Of a stretch of DNA of 64,000 bases, positions 10,321 to 21,783 are shown in pieces. Both the position numbers and the translations under genes were made by a program. Origin of the DNA: Corydoras sp. C115 (lineage: Eukaryota > Chordata > Actinopteri > Siluriformes > Callichthyidae). Numbering within the stretch: the first letter of the stretch is position 1; every line of letters starts with the position of its first letter. Location of the stretch: assembly GCA_019802505.1 (NCBI GenBank), contig JAFMOC010000002.1:6184501-6248500 (forward strand). The letters run 5' to 3'. The notes below the pieces were generated by a model. It worked only from the letters and a program-made list of their open reading frames with translations. It searched no databases and was not told where the DNA came from.

Positions 10321-12052
10321 GTGAGTCTAAAGAAGTTTCTTGCTGGTTTAATTAGTCCTTCCATTGTTCTGTCGAGGGGATTAAAATGACTTCGGGCAGC
10401 GAATGGAAGACAAACAATTGATTATGTTTTGGAGAAGCTAGAGACGAAAACGTAGCTGAGATTCTGTGTTTATGCTCCTCTTTGGTAATTCGTGTCGGAG
10501 GCTTTGCGCAACAGATTTTGCCTGACGCGCAGAGTTACACTTGTGTTCTAGCATAGTTTTGATTCCGTCATCCAGGTATGTCCTTTTAGCCCACTTCCAA
10601 CCATTACTTTTAGTGACTTTTATGACTTAAGCGCCGTGCTGTTGGGACGCAGGTCCCCGGAGAGAGAAAGCCGAGGCTAACTTGAATATTTTGTTCCAGG
10701 AGGAGCCGCGACTGGGTTCGACTCCTTTAGCCATGTTGGCGGCGACGTGCAACAAGATCGGGTGCCCGTCTCCGTCGGCGATCTCGGATACCTCGTCGTC
10801 GTTTGGAAAGGGATTTCATCCGTGGAAGCGAGCGGCGGCCAGCAGCTGCAGCCTGGGTTCGAGTTTATCCGCGGGCTTCGGAGTGGCCAGGAACGGCGGC
10901 GCGCTGGCGGAATCGTTCGGGGCGAGTGGCACCACCGCGTCCAGCGCCTTCTCCCTCACACCGGGCGCTTCGTCCAACTCGCACTTGGGTAATGACTACT
11001 CGGTTTTCCAGACCCCGGCGTCCAGCGCCTCGCAGGAGACCAGCCATCAACCCGTCTTCATCTCTAAAGTGCACGCCAGCGTGGACGGCTTACAGGGCAT
11101 CTACCCGCGCATGAGTGTGGCCCACCCGTACGACTCGTGGTTCAAGTCCTCCCATACGGGGCTGCCTGCGGGCGACGTGGGCACGGCGGGCGCTTCTGCG
11201 TGGTGGGACATGGGAGCCGGCTGGATCGACGTGCAGAACGCCAACGGCGCCGCGGCCGCCCTCCAAACGCCGCTGCACTCGGGAGGACTCCAGACGTCTT
11301 TGCACTCTCCGCTGGGCGGCTACAACTCCGACTATTCCGGTTTGGGTCATTCGGCATTCAGCACGAGTGCGTCGCCTCACCTGCTTCCCGGGGGGCAGCA
11401 CATAATGGACAGCTTTAAGCCGGTGCTGTCGTCTTACCCGGATTCGAGCCCGTCTCCTCTTGGCGGTGCAGGAGGTTCCATGCTTACAGCGGCACCCCCC
11501 GCCTCTCTGGCCGGTTCGCCGCGCTCGTCCGCGCGCCGTTACTCGGGCCGGGCCACCTGCGACTGTCCGAATTGTCAGGAGGCGGAACGCTTAGGGCCCG
11601 CGGGGGCCAGCCTGCGCCGTAAGGGTCTCCATAGCTGCCACATCCCGGGATGCGGCAAGGTGTACGGCAAGACTTCGCACCTGAAGGCGCACCTGCGCTG
11701 GCACACGGGCGAGCGGCCGTTTGTGTGCAACTGGCTGTTCTGCGGCAAGCGCTTCACCCGCTCTGATGAGCTGCAGCGGCACTTGCGCACACACACCGGC
11801 GAGAAGCGCTTCGCCTGCCCCGTGTGCAACAAGCGCTTCATGCGCAGCGACCACCTGAGCAAGCACGTGAAGACGCACAGCGCCGGAGGCTCCGCGGGCT
11901 CCGGCTCCAGCGGCAGCGGGGGCAAGAGAGGCAGCGACACCGACAGTGAGCACAGCGGGCCGGGCAGCCCTTCCTGTCATTCCCCCGATCTACTGCAACC
12001 CACCGAGGCGATCCAGCCCACCCTCAACGGCCGCACCAGCTCTCTCGATTAA
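10300..12052 (+). CDS. sp8: Sp8 zinc-finger transcription factor (two exons joined)
   Basis: Nuclear Sp/KLF factor that binds GC/GT boxes. Sp8 is known to act in limb/fin apical ridge outgrowth and in forebrain patterning. Exons 10300-10320 and 10700-12052 join in phase 0 to about 457 residues. Visible features are the N-terminal MATSLLG, then the Sp-family TPLAMLAATC motif; the Sp8-type stretches FISKVHASVDGLQGIYPR and HSPLGGYNSDYSGL; the buttonhead box CDCPNC near residue 295; and three C2H2 fingers at about 320-402 with linkers TGERPF and TGEKRF. The tail is Gly/Ser-rich with DTDSEHS. Sp9 differs in the middle region and lacks GYNSDYSGL, so Sp8 is preferred; whether it is teleost copy a or b cannot be told. 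It is convergent with abcb5. Confidence 0.96.
10700..12052 (+). CDS. sp8: sp8 coding exon 2
   Basis: Acceptor 'ttgttccag' at 10691-10699, then GAG GAG CCG (EEPRLGSTP...). It carries the whole activation region, buttonhead box and zinc fingers and ends in TAA at 12050-12052. An in-frame ATG at 10682 lies in the intron and is not the start. The exon is strongly GC-rich compared with its surroundings. Confidence 0.95.
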   Translation, partial: EEPRLGSTPLAMLAATCNKIGCPSPSAISDTSSSFGKGFHPWKRAAASSCSLGSSLSAGFGVARNGGALAESFGASGTTASSAFSLTPGASSNSHLGNDYSVFQTPASSASQETSHQPVFISKVHASVDGLQGIYPRMSVAHPYDSWFKSSHTGLPAGDVGTAGASAWWDMGAGWIDVQNANGAAAALQTPLHSGGLQTSLHSPLGGYNSDYSGLGHSAFSTSASPHLLPGGQHIMDSFKPVLSSYPDSSPSPLGGAGGSMLTAAPPASLAGSPRSSARRYSGRATCDCPNCQEAERLGPAGASLRRKGLHSCHIPGCGKVYGKTSHLKAHLRWHTGERPFVCNWLFCGKRFTRSDELQRHLRTHTGEKRFACPVCNKRFMRSDHLSKHVKTHSAGGSAGSGSSGSGGKRGSDTDSEHSGPGSPSCHSPDLLQPTEAIQPTLNGRTSSLD

Positions 12053-12432
12053 ACGAACTCCGTCTGTGAGATGAGAGAGCACAGCTGGAGAGAAAAGCCA
12101 CACAGGCCCAGATGTTGAATGCGAAATAAACCAAGGGACTCGAAGTCTATCACTAGACGAGCCGGTTTATCAATTGCTAACGCAGTTACTCGGACAGATA
12201 AGGTGACGAAGTCACAGGAATACAAAAGAAACTTTTTTTTTTGAGGAACAGCTGAGCATGAGCCGAATTTACTCAAGAGCTCTGTATTGATGGGTTCGCG
12301 CTGGATAAACTCCAAATTGTCCAACCAATCTCGTTAAATGACCTTCGCTGAAGTTCTGCTCCGATTCCTCAAATTCAAACGGTGGCACTTTATTTGTAAA
12401 CTCTACTTAAATTCATCTGGAAGGGCAACGAG

Positions 12433-12438
12433 AATAAA
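12433..12438 (+). other. sp8: poly-A signal AATAAA, sp8 proximal candidate
   Basis: AATAAA about 380 nt after the sp8 stop codon. Confidence 0.45.
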
Positions 12439-12936
12439 ATTGCTTCGTTGCCCGAACTGTTGTCATTTGTAATTGCATTCTCGGAATAGTGGAAACTTGC
12501 TTCTATGTCGCACACTGGTCTTTATTCAAAAGAATTCAAAAGCTGATAAGATTTGTATGAAATGTACCTAATTTCATATTGCTGCAAACAAATGTATATA
12601 CTAAAGCTGTATAGAATAGTTTAGAAGACCATTACGCCGGTGTCAAAGTTTGGGTAATGTCTAAAACACAGTTTTGTATATTAGCTATTTTTAGTTGTAT
12701 ATTTACTGTAGTAAATATTTTAAATTGTATTGAAGTGAACTTTTGTCAAGACGTCATATTTATCCATAAACGATTTTCTTTCTAAGCTGGACTTTTTTGC
12801 GACTTAATCGGAGTTACTCTTTTGAATTGTGAAACAGAACAAATCCATTCAGTGTTGACGCGAGGTTTATAATATATGTGAGCATGCACATGTGAGAAGA
12901 GTTTATTTCTCAGCCTTCATAACAAGTAAGGCCCCA

Positions 12937-12942
12937 AATAAA
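12937..12942 (+). other. sp8: poly-A signal AATAAA, sp8 distal candidate
   Basis: AATAAA about 885 nt after the sp8 stop codon, in an otherwise unremarkable 3' flank. Confidence 0.45.
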
Positions 12943-12960
12943 GGCAACATGGATTCATTT

Positions 12961-15336
12961 CATCACAAACTCTCACTGAAGTTTATCTGCGTCCACGAGT
13001 TATGGTTTAATTTGTCTCAAACATCTGAAGTAATTTTCTGGTAAATTTCAAAAAAATGAGAGGTTACTCATACAGGAATTCATTTTGTATAAATAGCTTT
13101 GAAAGAATTTAGGTTCTGTATTTTTTAATTAATAAAAAAATATTTAAATTAAAATGCAAGCATTTTTAAAAAGTAAAATCATGAGAGAAAATGTGTTATA
13201 GAAGCATTACTTAGAAATAAAAAAAAAAACACATGTAATCAACAGATAAATATAACAATACTTAGTAAATATGAATTTATCCATTTTTATTGATGTTATA
13301 ATTGTTATTAAATGTACACAGTATACAACAAATGGGACAAATATTTTCCACTTAAAAATTATGAACACAAATATGTGCTGTACATTTTAGCAAAACAGTC
13401 GAAACAAGATATAAGGTAGTGTGGAAAATCATTCTTGGTTTATAACGAATTTGAGTAAAATCCATACAAATTTATTTAATTCATTAGTATATTATAAAAC
13501 ATACTTATTTAGTTTATTAGGTGTAAAAACTTTTTTTAAAAAAACACCTACAATGTATCGCGGTGATTTGGGCTATTGTAGTACAGATAACGATAACGAA
13601 TTGGTTTAAAAACACAACTTGCCGACAATGAAGTATGAAAACTATGAGTTACTGATTTTTTGCCCGTTTGTAGTAATTGTTTTTTTTATTTTTTTGTCTT
13701 CGTTGTTAGTAAAATACATCGCACATGAAAATATATTAAAAAAGCACCACAGCGCCCCCTGTGTTCAATTACAACTCCTGTTGCCATTAAACGGAGACAA
13801 CAAGAACAAATGATCGCACTCGGAGTTTAAAACACGGATATGATCATGTTGTATAACATTTTAATCGTGTTTTGATTAATTTTATTGCAAGATTTCTAGA
13901 TTTAAACAACTATAAAGTATTAGAAAATTAAAGGAATGTTGCAAAAATGTAAGAAAAGAAAGAAAATAAAGGACAAAACAATTCTGTGATTGATCATACT
14001 TATATAGCTTAACAACTAAACGGTAAAAATATTTAGTTAATATTTTAAACTATTTGTAGAAGTTAACACTTTCTGATACATTACTACACTGCAACTCGTA
14101 ATTTCACACATAGTTATGGGTGTAATTTAGACGTACGAAATGATAACAATTATTTGATTGACAACTTGTTTCTGATTGAGTTGCCAATAAATGTATATAC
14201 GAATTATTTAATAACAATGTTCTATTAACTATCTGTCATTTTTAATATTTTTGCTAACTGCTTCGTTTAAGATACTATTGATTAACTATAATTTAACTAC
14301 AATTTATCATTGTTGAAACAATAAGATGAAAAATAGAATAATATATTCAAAACGACAAACACGACCGTTTCTATTGAATTTTACTTATACTTTACTTATT
14401 TACTTATTTACTTATTTAAAAATAACAGTACATTTTTGCTACCAATATCAGTCACCCAATCCTGTTGAACTTTTTTTAGTACAGGAAAACTATTTTGTGC
14501 TAGCCTATATAAAAGGAAAAATAAGTATTATACTAGTCACATTTGACCAGTTTTTTTTATTTAATCATTTGGTGAATTGATATTAATTCTTAAATTAAAT
14601 AGCACGGTTGTTTGTCATGTAAAATTGCAAAAAATTTCTTAGATATATACGATAAAACGATAAATTTGACATGGGTCTAAAGATTTAAATATATGTCAAA
14701 ATGTTCCCACATGCCACTAATTCCCAGCTTTCACAGTTTTACATCTAACTCTAACACTAATCTATTAAAAATGTATAAAGTTGTGGCATGACAATACCAA
14801 ACAAGTCGAATGTACAACTTCAAATCGAACAAACAGGTTTAAAAATATATATATTCAAAATAAAATAACAACAACAATAAATCATATACTCTCGACGTAT
14901 ACATAGGCATTTTTATATAGAGGTTTACATTTAATTAGAGAGACTGTATCGACATTAGTGAAAGTTAGTGAAACTGTAATGAATGTTGTTCGTCAAGGTT
15001 TGGGTAACAACTGGACTTTGTAATCAACAAGCAATAAATTAACAGAACATTAAAAATAAATGTTTATCGATTAAACATAACAGCAGACCAACGATTTTTT
15101 AAGGTTGTCAGTATATTTGCGGTAAAAAATACAGTACCATTACTGATTTTAATAGCCATACATAATTTGGTGTTGTTTTGTGGTCTTTGTAAAAAGTAAA
15201 ACATTACAGTGACGTCATGTCAAATTCCTTTACCGGCCCGGATCAGTGTTCTATCCATTTGTTCCAGTAAACACATCTCTGCAAAAATATTTTTCAGAAA
15301 GTAACATTTAATTTTTTTATGATATATTTATTTATG
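12961..15336. other. AT-rich intergenic DNA downstream of sp8
   Basis: Very AT-rich with many TAAT/ATTA cores and no coding exon, RNA gene or repeat family that I recognise. Possible sp8 3' enhancers cannot be separated from background by eye. Confidence 0.4.
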
Positions 15337-15441
15337 TGCCCAGCGATAGATTAGTGCCCTGTCCTAGGTGCATCTGCCCTGAAATGTTTCCCCTGGATGC
15401 GCAGCGGAGGAGTAAGCGGAAGATAATGAATGAATGAATAT
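15337..15441 (+). repeat. 5'-truncated SINE fragment
   Basis: Only the 3' third is present: 'cccagcgatagattagtgccctgtcctagg' through 'gcggaagataatg' and an (AATG)n tail. Truncated at the same internal point as the copies at 30.2, 58.2 and 63.1 kb. Confidence 0.8.
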
Positions 15442-16187
15442 TTATTTATTTTCTATTATGTTACATTTAACCATTTTAATTACAGAGCATCTGTGCTGAA
15501 TTAAATATATCTTTTACTTGAATGTGACATGTATCGTTAGAACAAACCAGAACCTCTCACGAAACATTTTCTGACCTTTATAAACATTGTACCGCAAAGC
15601 CTCATGGAAGGTTAAGTCCATTTTCCATCACTGTATCATTCAGCGACATTAATTGCAGGGGATCGATTGCCTTCGGCGGATTTTAACAAGCACGGAGCAA
15701 GAGAATAGTACTGCTCAATTAATTTCTATATGAAAGTAGATTAAGAACGTAATAGGTTGGTAACCGAGTTATAAAAAAATAAAATATATGTGGGGCTATT
15801 TTTTACAGGCTAAAAGTTTTTGTTAAAGTTTAAAGAAAGTACTGGATTCAAAGCCACCTTGTGGCCAGAGGCAATGCAGCAGGTGGACATATTAAATGAG
15901 GAAACAAGTAACTGAGTAACTAAACAAGTAACAACAAGTACTAACTAACTAAATAAAAATCGAATAAGACGTTAACATTCTTTCATTAAAATTATTTTTT
16001 AAAACTCGAAACAGTTTGAACCTTCATAATGCAGCAAGTCTTGTTCTTTTTAATACTAAAATTAAGAAATATTAAGAAAAAAATTAAGAAATAAAATTAA
16101 ATATATGCATTAAACTTAAAGTGTTCACTATAAATAATTAATAAATAACTATAAAAAAAATAATCTTCCGTTTTATCCCACATTAAG
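15442..16187. other. intergenic; candidate conserved element at 15590-15720
   Basis: 15590-15720 is complex sequence with a homeodomain-type 'cattaattg' core and a 'gatcgattgccttcgg' stretch, standing out from AT-rich DNA. It is a possible sp8 regulatory element. The rest is AT-rich and unassigned. Confidence 0.35.
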
Positions 16188-16521
16188 CAGCACAGTGGCT
16201 TAGTGGTTAGCACGTTCGCCTCTCAGCGCTAGAGATTCCCGGTTCGAATCCCAATCTGGGTGGAGTTTCCATGTTCTCCCCGTGTCTGAGTGGGTTTCCT
16301 CCGGGTTCTCCGGTTTCCTCTCATAGTCCAAAAACATGGATCAGGTCAATTGAGTTCTCCAAATTGCCAAATTGTGTGAGTGAGTGTGTGCCCAGCGATA
16401 GATTGGCGCCCTGTCCTGGGTGTATCTTCCCAGCACCTGAAACGTTCTCCCTTGGATGGGCATGGGGAACCCCCCACGACCCTAATAGAGGATAAAGCGG
16501 AAGAAAATGGATGGATGGATT
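16188..16521 (+). repeat. tRNA-derived SINE, full length
   Basis: Intact head 'cacagtggcttagtggttag', B-box 'GGTTCGAATCCC', full body and (GGAT)n tail. It is close to the family consensus suggested by the other copies here. Confidence 0.92.
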
Positions 16522-16599
16522 TTTCCTACATTAAGGTTGTGCTTTGGGGTCTCATATACCTTCAGGGGAAAGTTTTTGCCGCAGACTTTTGGCAGACAG

Positions 16600-16817
16600 A
16601 CTAGTGCACACATCACTGTGCACACACTCACTCACACAGACACACACTCACACTATAGGGGCAATTCAGAGCACCCAACTCACTTTGAATCCATGTTTGT
16701 GGATTGTGGGAGAAAACATGCAGGAAATCCACACTGAAATGGTGTGAACATGAAAACTCCACCCAGATCAGTATTTCAATTTGGATCCCCAGTGCTGACC
16801 ACTGTGCCGCTCCTCCT
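16600..16817 (-). repeat. diverged SINE copy, opposite orientation
   Basis: Reads on + as CA-rich 'cacactcactcacacagac', then 'gattgtgggagaaaacatgc', 'actccacccagatc' and 'gctgaccactgtgccgctcc', i.e. the complement of the SINE head. Together with the copy at 16188 it forms a head-out pair of opposite copies. Confidence 0.7.
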
Positions 16818-18037
16818 GGACATTAGAATAATAATATGCAATTTGTCTAGATCTTGTCTATTTGTGGCATATTCTATAATAAGTAAGTTTTTTTGTGATG
16901 CTATAGCATAAAATATTCCATATTAGTGGTAGTATGAAGTCATTCATGTTGAAAATGTTTTAGTTTTGTTGTCCTAATAGACAAAAGAGTCAACAAGGCA
17001 GGTAAACAATATATCAATACATTTTTAAAAGGTACACTTACCATCACACCAGGTGTTTGTTTCTAGTGTTACATTTTTTGTGAGTTATTTACACATGCAT
17101 TGTCATAGTTTCTTTGTTCATGTTGAAAGTTGGCCTGCACAACCCCAGAGTAACAATGATTGTGGCGTTTGCTTCAACTTACAATATAGAGATTCTTACC
17201 ACAGGTGTCATTAAGAATGATACAATATTTTATTTCATTGGTTAACATATATATTTTATTGGTTAGAAAAAATAAAATATTAATTTGACTTAAATTTTAT
17301 TCAATTCAGTATTCAAAGCTATTTGTGGCACAATATTTTATACAAACAAATCAGCATTTAACATGTTCTGTCAGATTTTTTAGGAATATTAATGTTAGAA
17401 AACTCTTAGGATTATATAAATACACATGACAGAATAGAAAAATAGATATAAAACAGCATACAGTATAAATATTTTTAGTTTTAGTTTTACATAAACTACA
17501 GTTATAGATCCTTTTTATGGATAGGAAGTTGAAATAGGAAAAATAAATAAATATATGATTTGATTAATGAATGCGTAAATTACTGCAAATATAAAGTAAA
17601 TGACTAAGTAAATACTTATTTTAAGTGTTTTTGTTCAATTCAGGATCATTCTTTTATAAATTCTTACAACACAAATCCTAGACTCCAAGAATTATATATC
17701 CAAGAAAAAATATAACACAAGTAACAATATGTACATATGTTGCCAGAGTTTACTAGATTTCTTCATAGTAAGTGATACTAATAATGTGCAGTAAACACAA
17801 ACATTTGTTGCAGTATAAAGAAACACATTGGTGTACACAATACTTTGCTTAATCCTGTGTGAGGTTAGAGGTCTGTAAGATATGTAATCTATTAACAGTA
17901 AACAAAATTATAACATATATTCATAACACTATTTTTCACAGTAACAGTCCATATACAGAACAATACATAAAGGCATCCTGCTACACATATAACCATACAT
18001 GCTAGGCCATAACATGTTAAAGATAATACACTGATGC
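16818..18037. other. abcb5 3' UTR and sp8-abcb5 spacer
   Basis: AT-rich sequence between the convergent sp8 and abcb5 genes. Several TTTATT motifs (complement of AATAAA), for example near 17231 and 17298, could serve as abcb5 poly-A signals. No further exon is seen. Confidence 0.4.
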
Positions 18038-18235
18038 TTAGTGAGAAACTTGTGCATTAACAAGGGCAAAGTACGCACCCTGATTGGCTATTAACTGGCT
18101 GTGTGTGCCTTGTTCTGTCACCTTGCCATCTTGAATGACCGCAATGATGTCAGCGTTCTGGATAGTTGTTAGACGGTGGGCAATGACAATGCATGTGCGG
18201 CCCTGTCGAGCATCATCAAGAGCTTTTTGCACAAT
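18038..18235 (-). CDS. abcb5: abcb5 last coding exon (residues 1261-1325)
   Basis: Begins IVQKALDDARQGRTC after acceptor '..ttgcag'. It carries the NBD2 H-loop (IVIAHRLTT, His1280) and ends FALVNAQVSH then stop (tta on + at 18038). Confidence 0.95.
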   Translation of the reverse strand: MVQKALDDARQGRTCIVIAHRLTTIQNADIIAVIQDGKVTEQGTHSQLIANQGAYFALVNAQVSH

Positions 18236-21200
18236 CTGCAACACAATCAACAGATAAGAGTCATTAGCACAGTACTACTACATTATACATTTTATATCCC
18301 TGTATTACATTATTATATTCTTATTATTAGAAGTTGGGAAATACTCTCATAAACAAGAAAGTTATTGTCATAAATGATTCATCATCAATTAAGTTTAAAG
18401 GTGTGGAACATCAGCATATAATATGTAGAAACAGGCGTGCGTCTTAATTTCAGTTACAGTTTACTACATGTCTCTTACATTCCATCCATCCATCCATCCA
18501 TCCATCCATCCATCCATTAACTTCCACTTTATCCTCAACTAGGGTCACGGGGGGGATTCCCCATGCCCATTCAGGGGAGAATGTTTCGGGCGCTGGGCAG
18601 ATACACCCAGGGCAGGGCGCCAATCCATTGCTGGGCACACACTCACTCATACAGACACATTCTATATGGGGCAATTTGGAGAATTCAATTGACTTGATCC
18701 ATGTTTTTGGACTGTGGGAGGAAACCGGAGAACCCGGAGGAAACCCACGCGGACACGGGAACTCCACCCAGTTTGAGATTCGAACCGGGAACCCCTAGTG
18801 CTGAGAGGCAAACGTGCTAACCACTAAGCCACCATGCCGTCTGTCTTACAATTATGATTAATAATTACTTCGTTTGAAGATAAACATTGACAGACACAAA
18901 CACACTCTACATGGTGCAATTAAGAGAATTCATTGGACCTTTTTTGGACTGTGGAAGTAAACTGGACAACCTGGAGTTAATCCACGCGGACACAGGGAGA
19001 ACATGAAAAACTTCACCCAGATTGGGATTCGAACTGGGAATCTCTAGCGCTGAGAGGAGAATGTGCTAATCACTAAGTCACCATGCCATCTGTCTCTTAC
19101 AATTATGATTAATAATTACTTCGTTTATAGATAAACATTGGCATGGATTTAGAAACTGAGAAACTTTAAACTTTTTAGGTTTATAGTAAACCTATAAAAT
19201 GTCACATCTTTAAATCTAATTATTTTCCCAAAATACCTTTTTATTCATTTATGTTTTACTAATGTGGTTCATAAAAGTAAAGCCTTCCTAGTCCTAAACC
19301 ATGTCAACAAGGGAGGGAGGGAGTGGTAGCTCAGTGGTTAGGGTGTTGAACTATTAATCAGAAGGTTGGGGGTTCAAATCCCAGGTCCACTGAAGTTACC
19401 AATGTGGGTCCTTGAGCAAGACCCTTAACCCTCATTGCTCTAGGGATGTTGTGATTAACCCTGTGTTCACCTTGTAAGTCGCTTTGGATAAAAGCATCTG
19501 CTAAATGACCAAATGTAATGTAATGCAAACGGGCCGCAACTTCAGTCTTATTATTATGTGTTATTTAAATTATGTGTTATGTGGCTCGCTAGATCTGTAA
19601 GAATAAATAAGTCATAAAAAATTTAATTCCGCCTTTTACCACATGACAGCAGCACCATTCTAACATCATCTGTCTGGCTCTGGCGCATTGGCACTGAGAA
19701 TTGAGGACATGTGGTCAGATTTTCAGGGACGCTATGGGGCAGAGGAGAGGCTATTGATGATTTCTCATTAGCCTGTGATAAAGGCACAAATGCTTCTGAC
19801 ACTTCTGATTTTCTTTAGAGATGTTGACGACAACATGAACGTGGCAGAGGAGCTGCTTAACATTAAATTAAAATGTTTTAAATGTAAAGTGTTCTATACA
19901 GTTTGTTCAATGTCCTGGGACTGTCCAGAAATGAAAGAAATTTGTCTTTAGAGTTGTTCAGTCCTGTGGTTTAGATATACTAACATTGACATTAAAAAAA
20001 TAATAAGGTCATTGTGACAATGAAAATATAACAACTTTTGTGATGAAAAAATGACGGAACTGTTGGCCATCGGGTATCTTCACTATCAAATTTGGCCCTT
20101 TTTTCAAAAACTTTGGACACCCCTCCTGCTTTGTGGTCATCACTTATTTTAGTTTTTTGAGTGTTAGACATGTTCACGACTTCTAATTGTCAGAACAAGA
20201 TTTTTGATGGATTTGGATTTTTGTTTTTAACCAATGAATGTAAAGTAGAATATGCTAGTACATTTTTCTTGTGCCTGAAATGCGAAGACATTAACTAACC
20301 TTTTCACTTTCTGTGTCCAGGGCAGATGTGGCTTCATCTAACAACAGGACTTTGGGCTGACGGACCAGAGCTCGTGCAATAGCTATTCTCTGTTTCTGCC
20401 CTCCAGACAACTGAGTCCCTTTATCCCCCACACGAGTCCTGTATTTCTAAAGCAAAATAGAGCATGACAAAGTTAATATTGGATGTAACAGGTGTTGGGT
20501 ATCTGAGTGTAAGTGAATAAAATACCTGTTAGGTCAATTAATTTATGTAAATTAAAGCAATCAAATATTATGTTTAATGAATATGCAGGTTTTTTTAAAA
20601 GCTATATACATAGTGTGAATTGCATCAACAACAGAACTATTCTGTTGAACTTCATAAAAAGTTCATGCATTTTGTCATGAGCTAGCAGTTTACCTCTGGC
20701 AGGCCAAGAATAAAGTCATGAATATTAGCATTTTTTGCAGCCTGCTCAATCTCTTCTTGGCTGACCACACGACTGTTGTCTCCATACTGAATGTTCTCAG
20801 CAATAGTGCAGTCAAACAGAATGGGCTCCTGAGAGACCAAACCCAGCTGAGATCGTAGCCAGGCAATGTTCAATTTCTTTGTGTCCACACCATCCACAAG
20901 CTGAACAAGAAATGAAAGTAAATATATACAAATACAGAATGGAAATATTGACCTTTTTTACTTTTTATTTTTAACTCACCACTTGCCCACTAGCTGGGTT
21001 ATAGAAACGCTCCAACAGCTGGATTGATGTGCTCTTTCCACAGCCACTGCCTCCTACCAGTGCAAGGGTTTGACCCTGAGAAACTGATACATTGAGGCCC
21101 TGCAGAATCTTTACATTTTGCCGTGTTGGATATGAGAAATGCACATCACGAAACTCTACAATTCCTGAAACGTTCCCCTGAAATCAAAGCAGAACTCTCT

Positions 21201-21533
21201 AAATGTGATATTTTTAGTAATTATGTAAGTTGTCCCAACAAAGCCTATAAATATATAATAAGGTAAAGGCCACCAAAAAGCTAGTTACTTACTGGTTTGT
21301 CTCCTGCATCACTATAAATATCAATTTCAGGTGTTATTGCAAACAAATCCAAGATCCTCCCAGCTGCTGCTTTAGCTTTGGCAAAGTCTGGTGCTAATGA
21401 GGATGACTGTCCAACACTCATGGCCGCAAAGACAATGACAGAAAATACCCTAAAAGCAAAATATGATCATAAGGTTTCAAATGGGCAAGGTTTTATGAAT
21501 TCATTGGGAAAAAAGGAATTCATAGATTTAAGA

Positions 21534-21617
<84 letters not shown>

Positions 21618-21713
21618 TCAAGGAATTAGTTTCTGGGTTCTCCATTTTCCACCCTTAGTCCAAAACCTTGGAATCAATGTTAAATTGGCTGCTCTGATTG
21701 GACCCTTTATAGA

Positions 21714-21783
<70 letters not shown>

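Larger units (their letters stand above)
12053..12960 (+). other. sp8: sp8 3' UTR (probable)
   Basis: Sequence after the sp8 stop, with two canonical poly-A signals (12433-12438 and 12937-12942). The second is followed by a T-rich stretch and is the better candidate for the distal end. The true cleavage site needs RNA data. Confidence 0.55.
18236..20299 (-). other. abcb5: abcb5 last intron, repeat-rich, with a complex block
   Basis: About 2.06 kb. Holds a full SINE (18481-18841), a partial duplicate of its end (18888-19141), a second SINE type (19315-19536) and a block of complex sequence at 19610-19810 described separately. The short open frame near 19992-20177 shows no family resemblance. 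Confidence 0.7.

Noticed and set aside
10682..10699. ATG at 10682 as the sp8 start
   Set aside because: It lies in the intron just before the acceptor. The conserved N-terminus comes from the exon at 10300.
10300..12052. Identification as Sp9 instead of Sp8
   Set aside because: Finger regions are near identical in both, but GYNSDYSGL, VDGLQGIYPR and GAGWIDVQN are Sp8-type, and the abcb5/macc1 neighbours match the SP8 locus.
16188..16280. Genuine tRNA gene from A-box and B-box sequences
   Set aside because: The boxes occur within every copy of a dispersed SINE with GGAT/AATG tails; no cloverleaf or intact anticodon arm was found.
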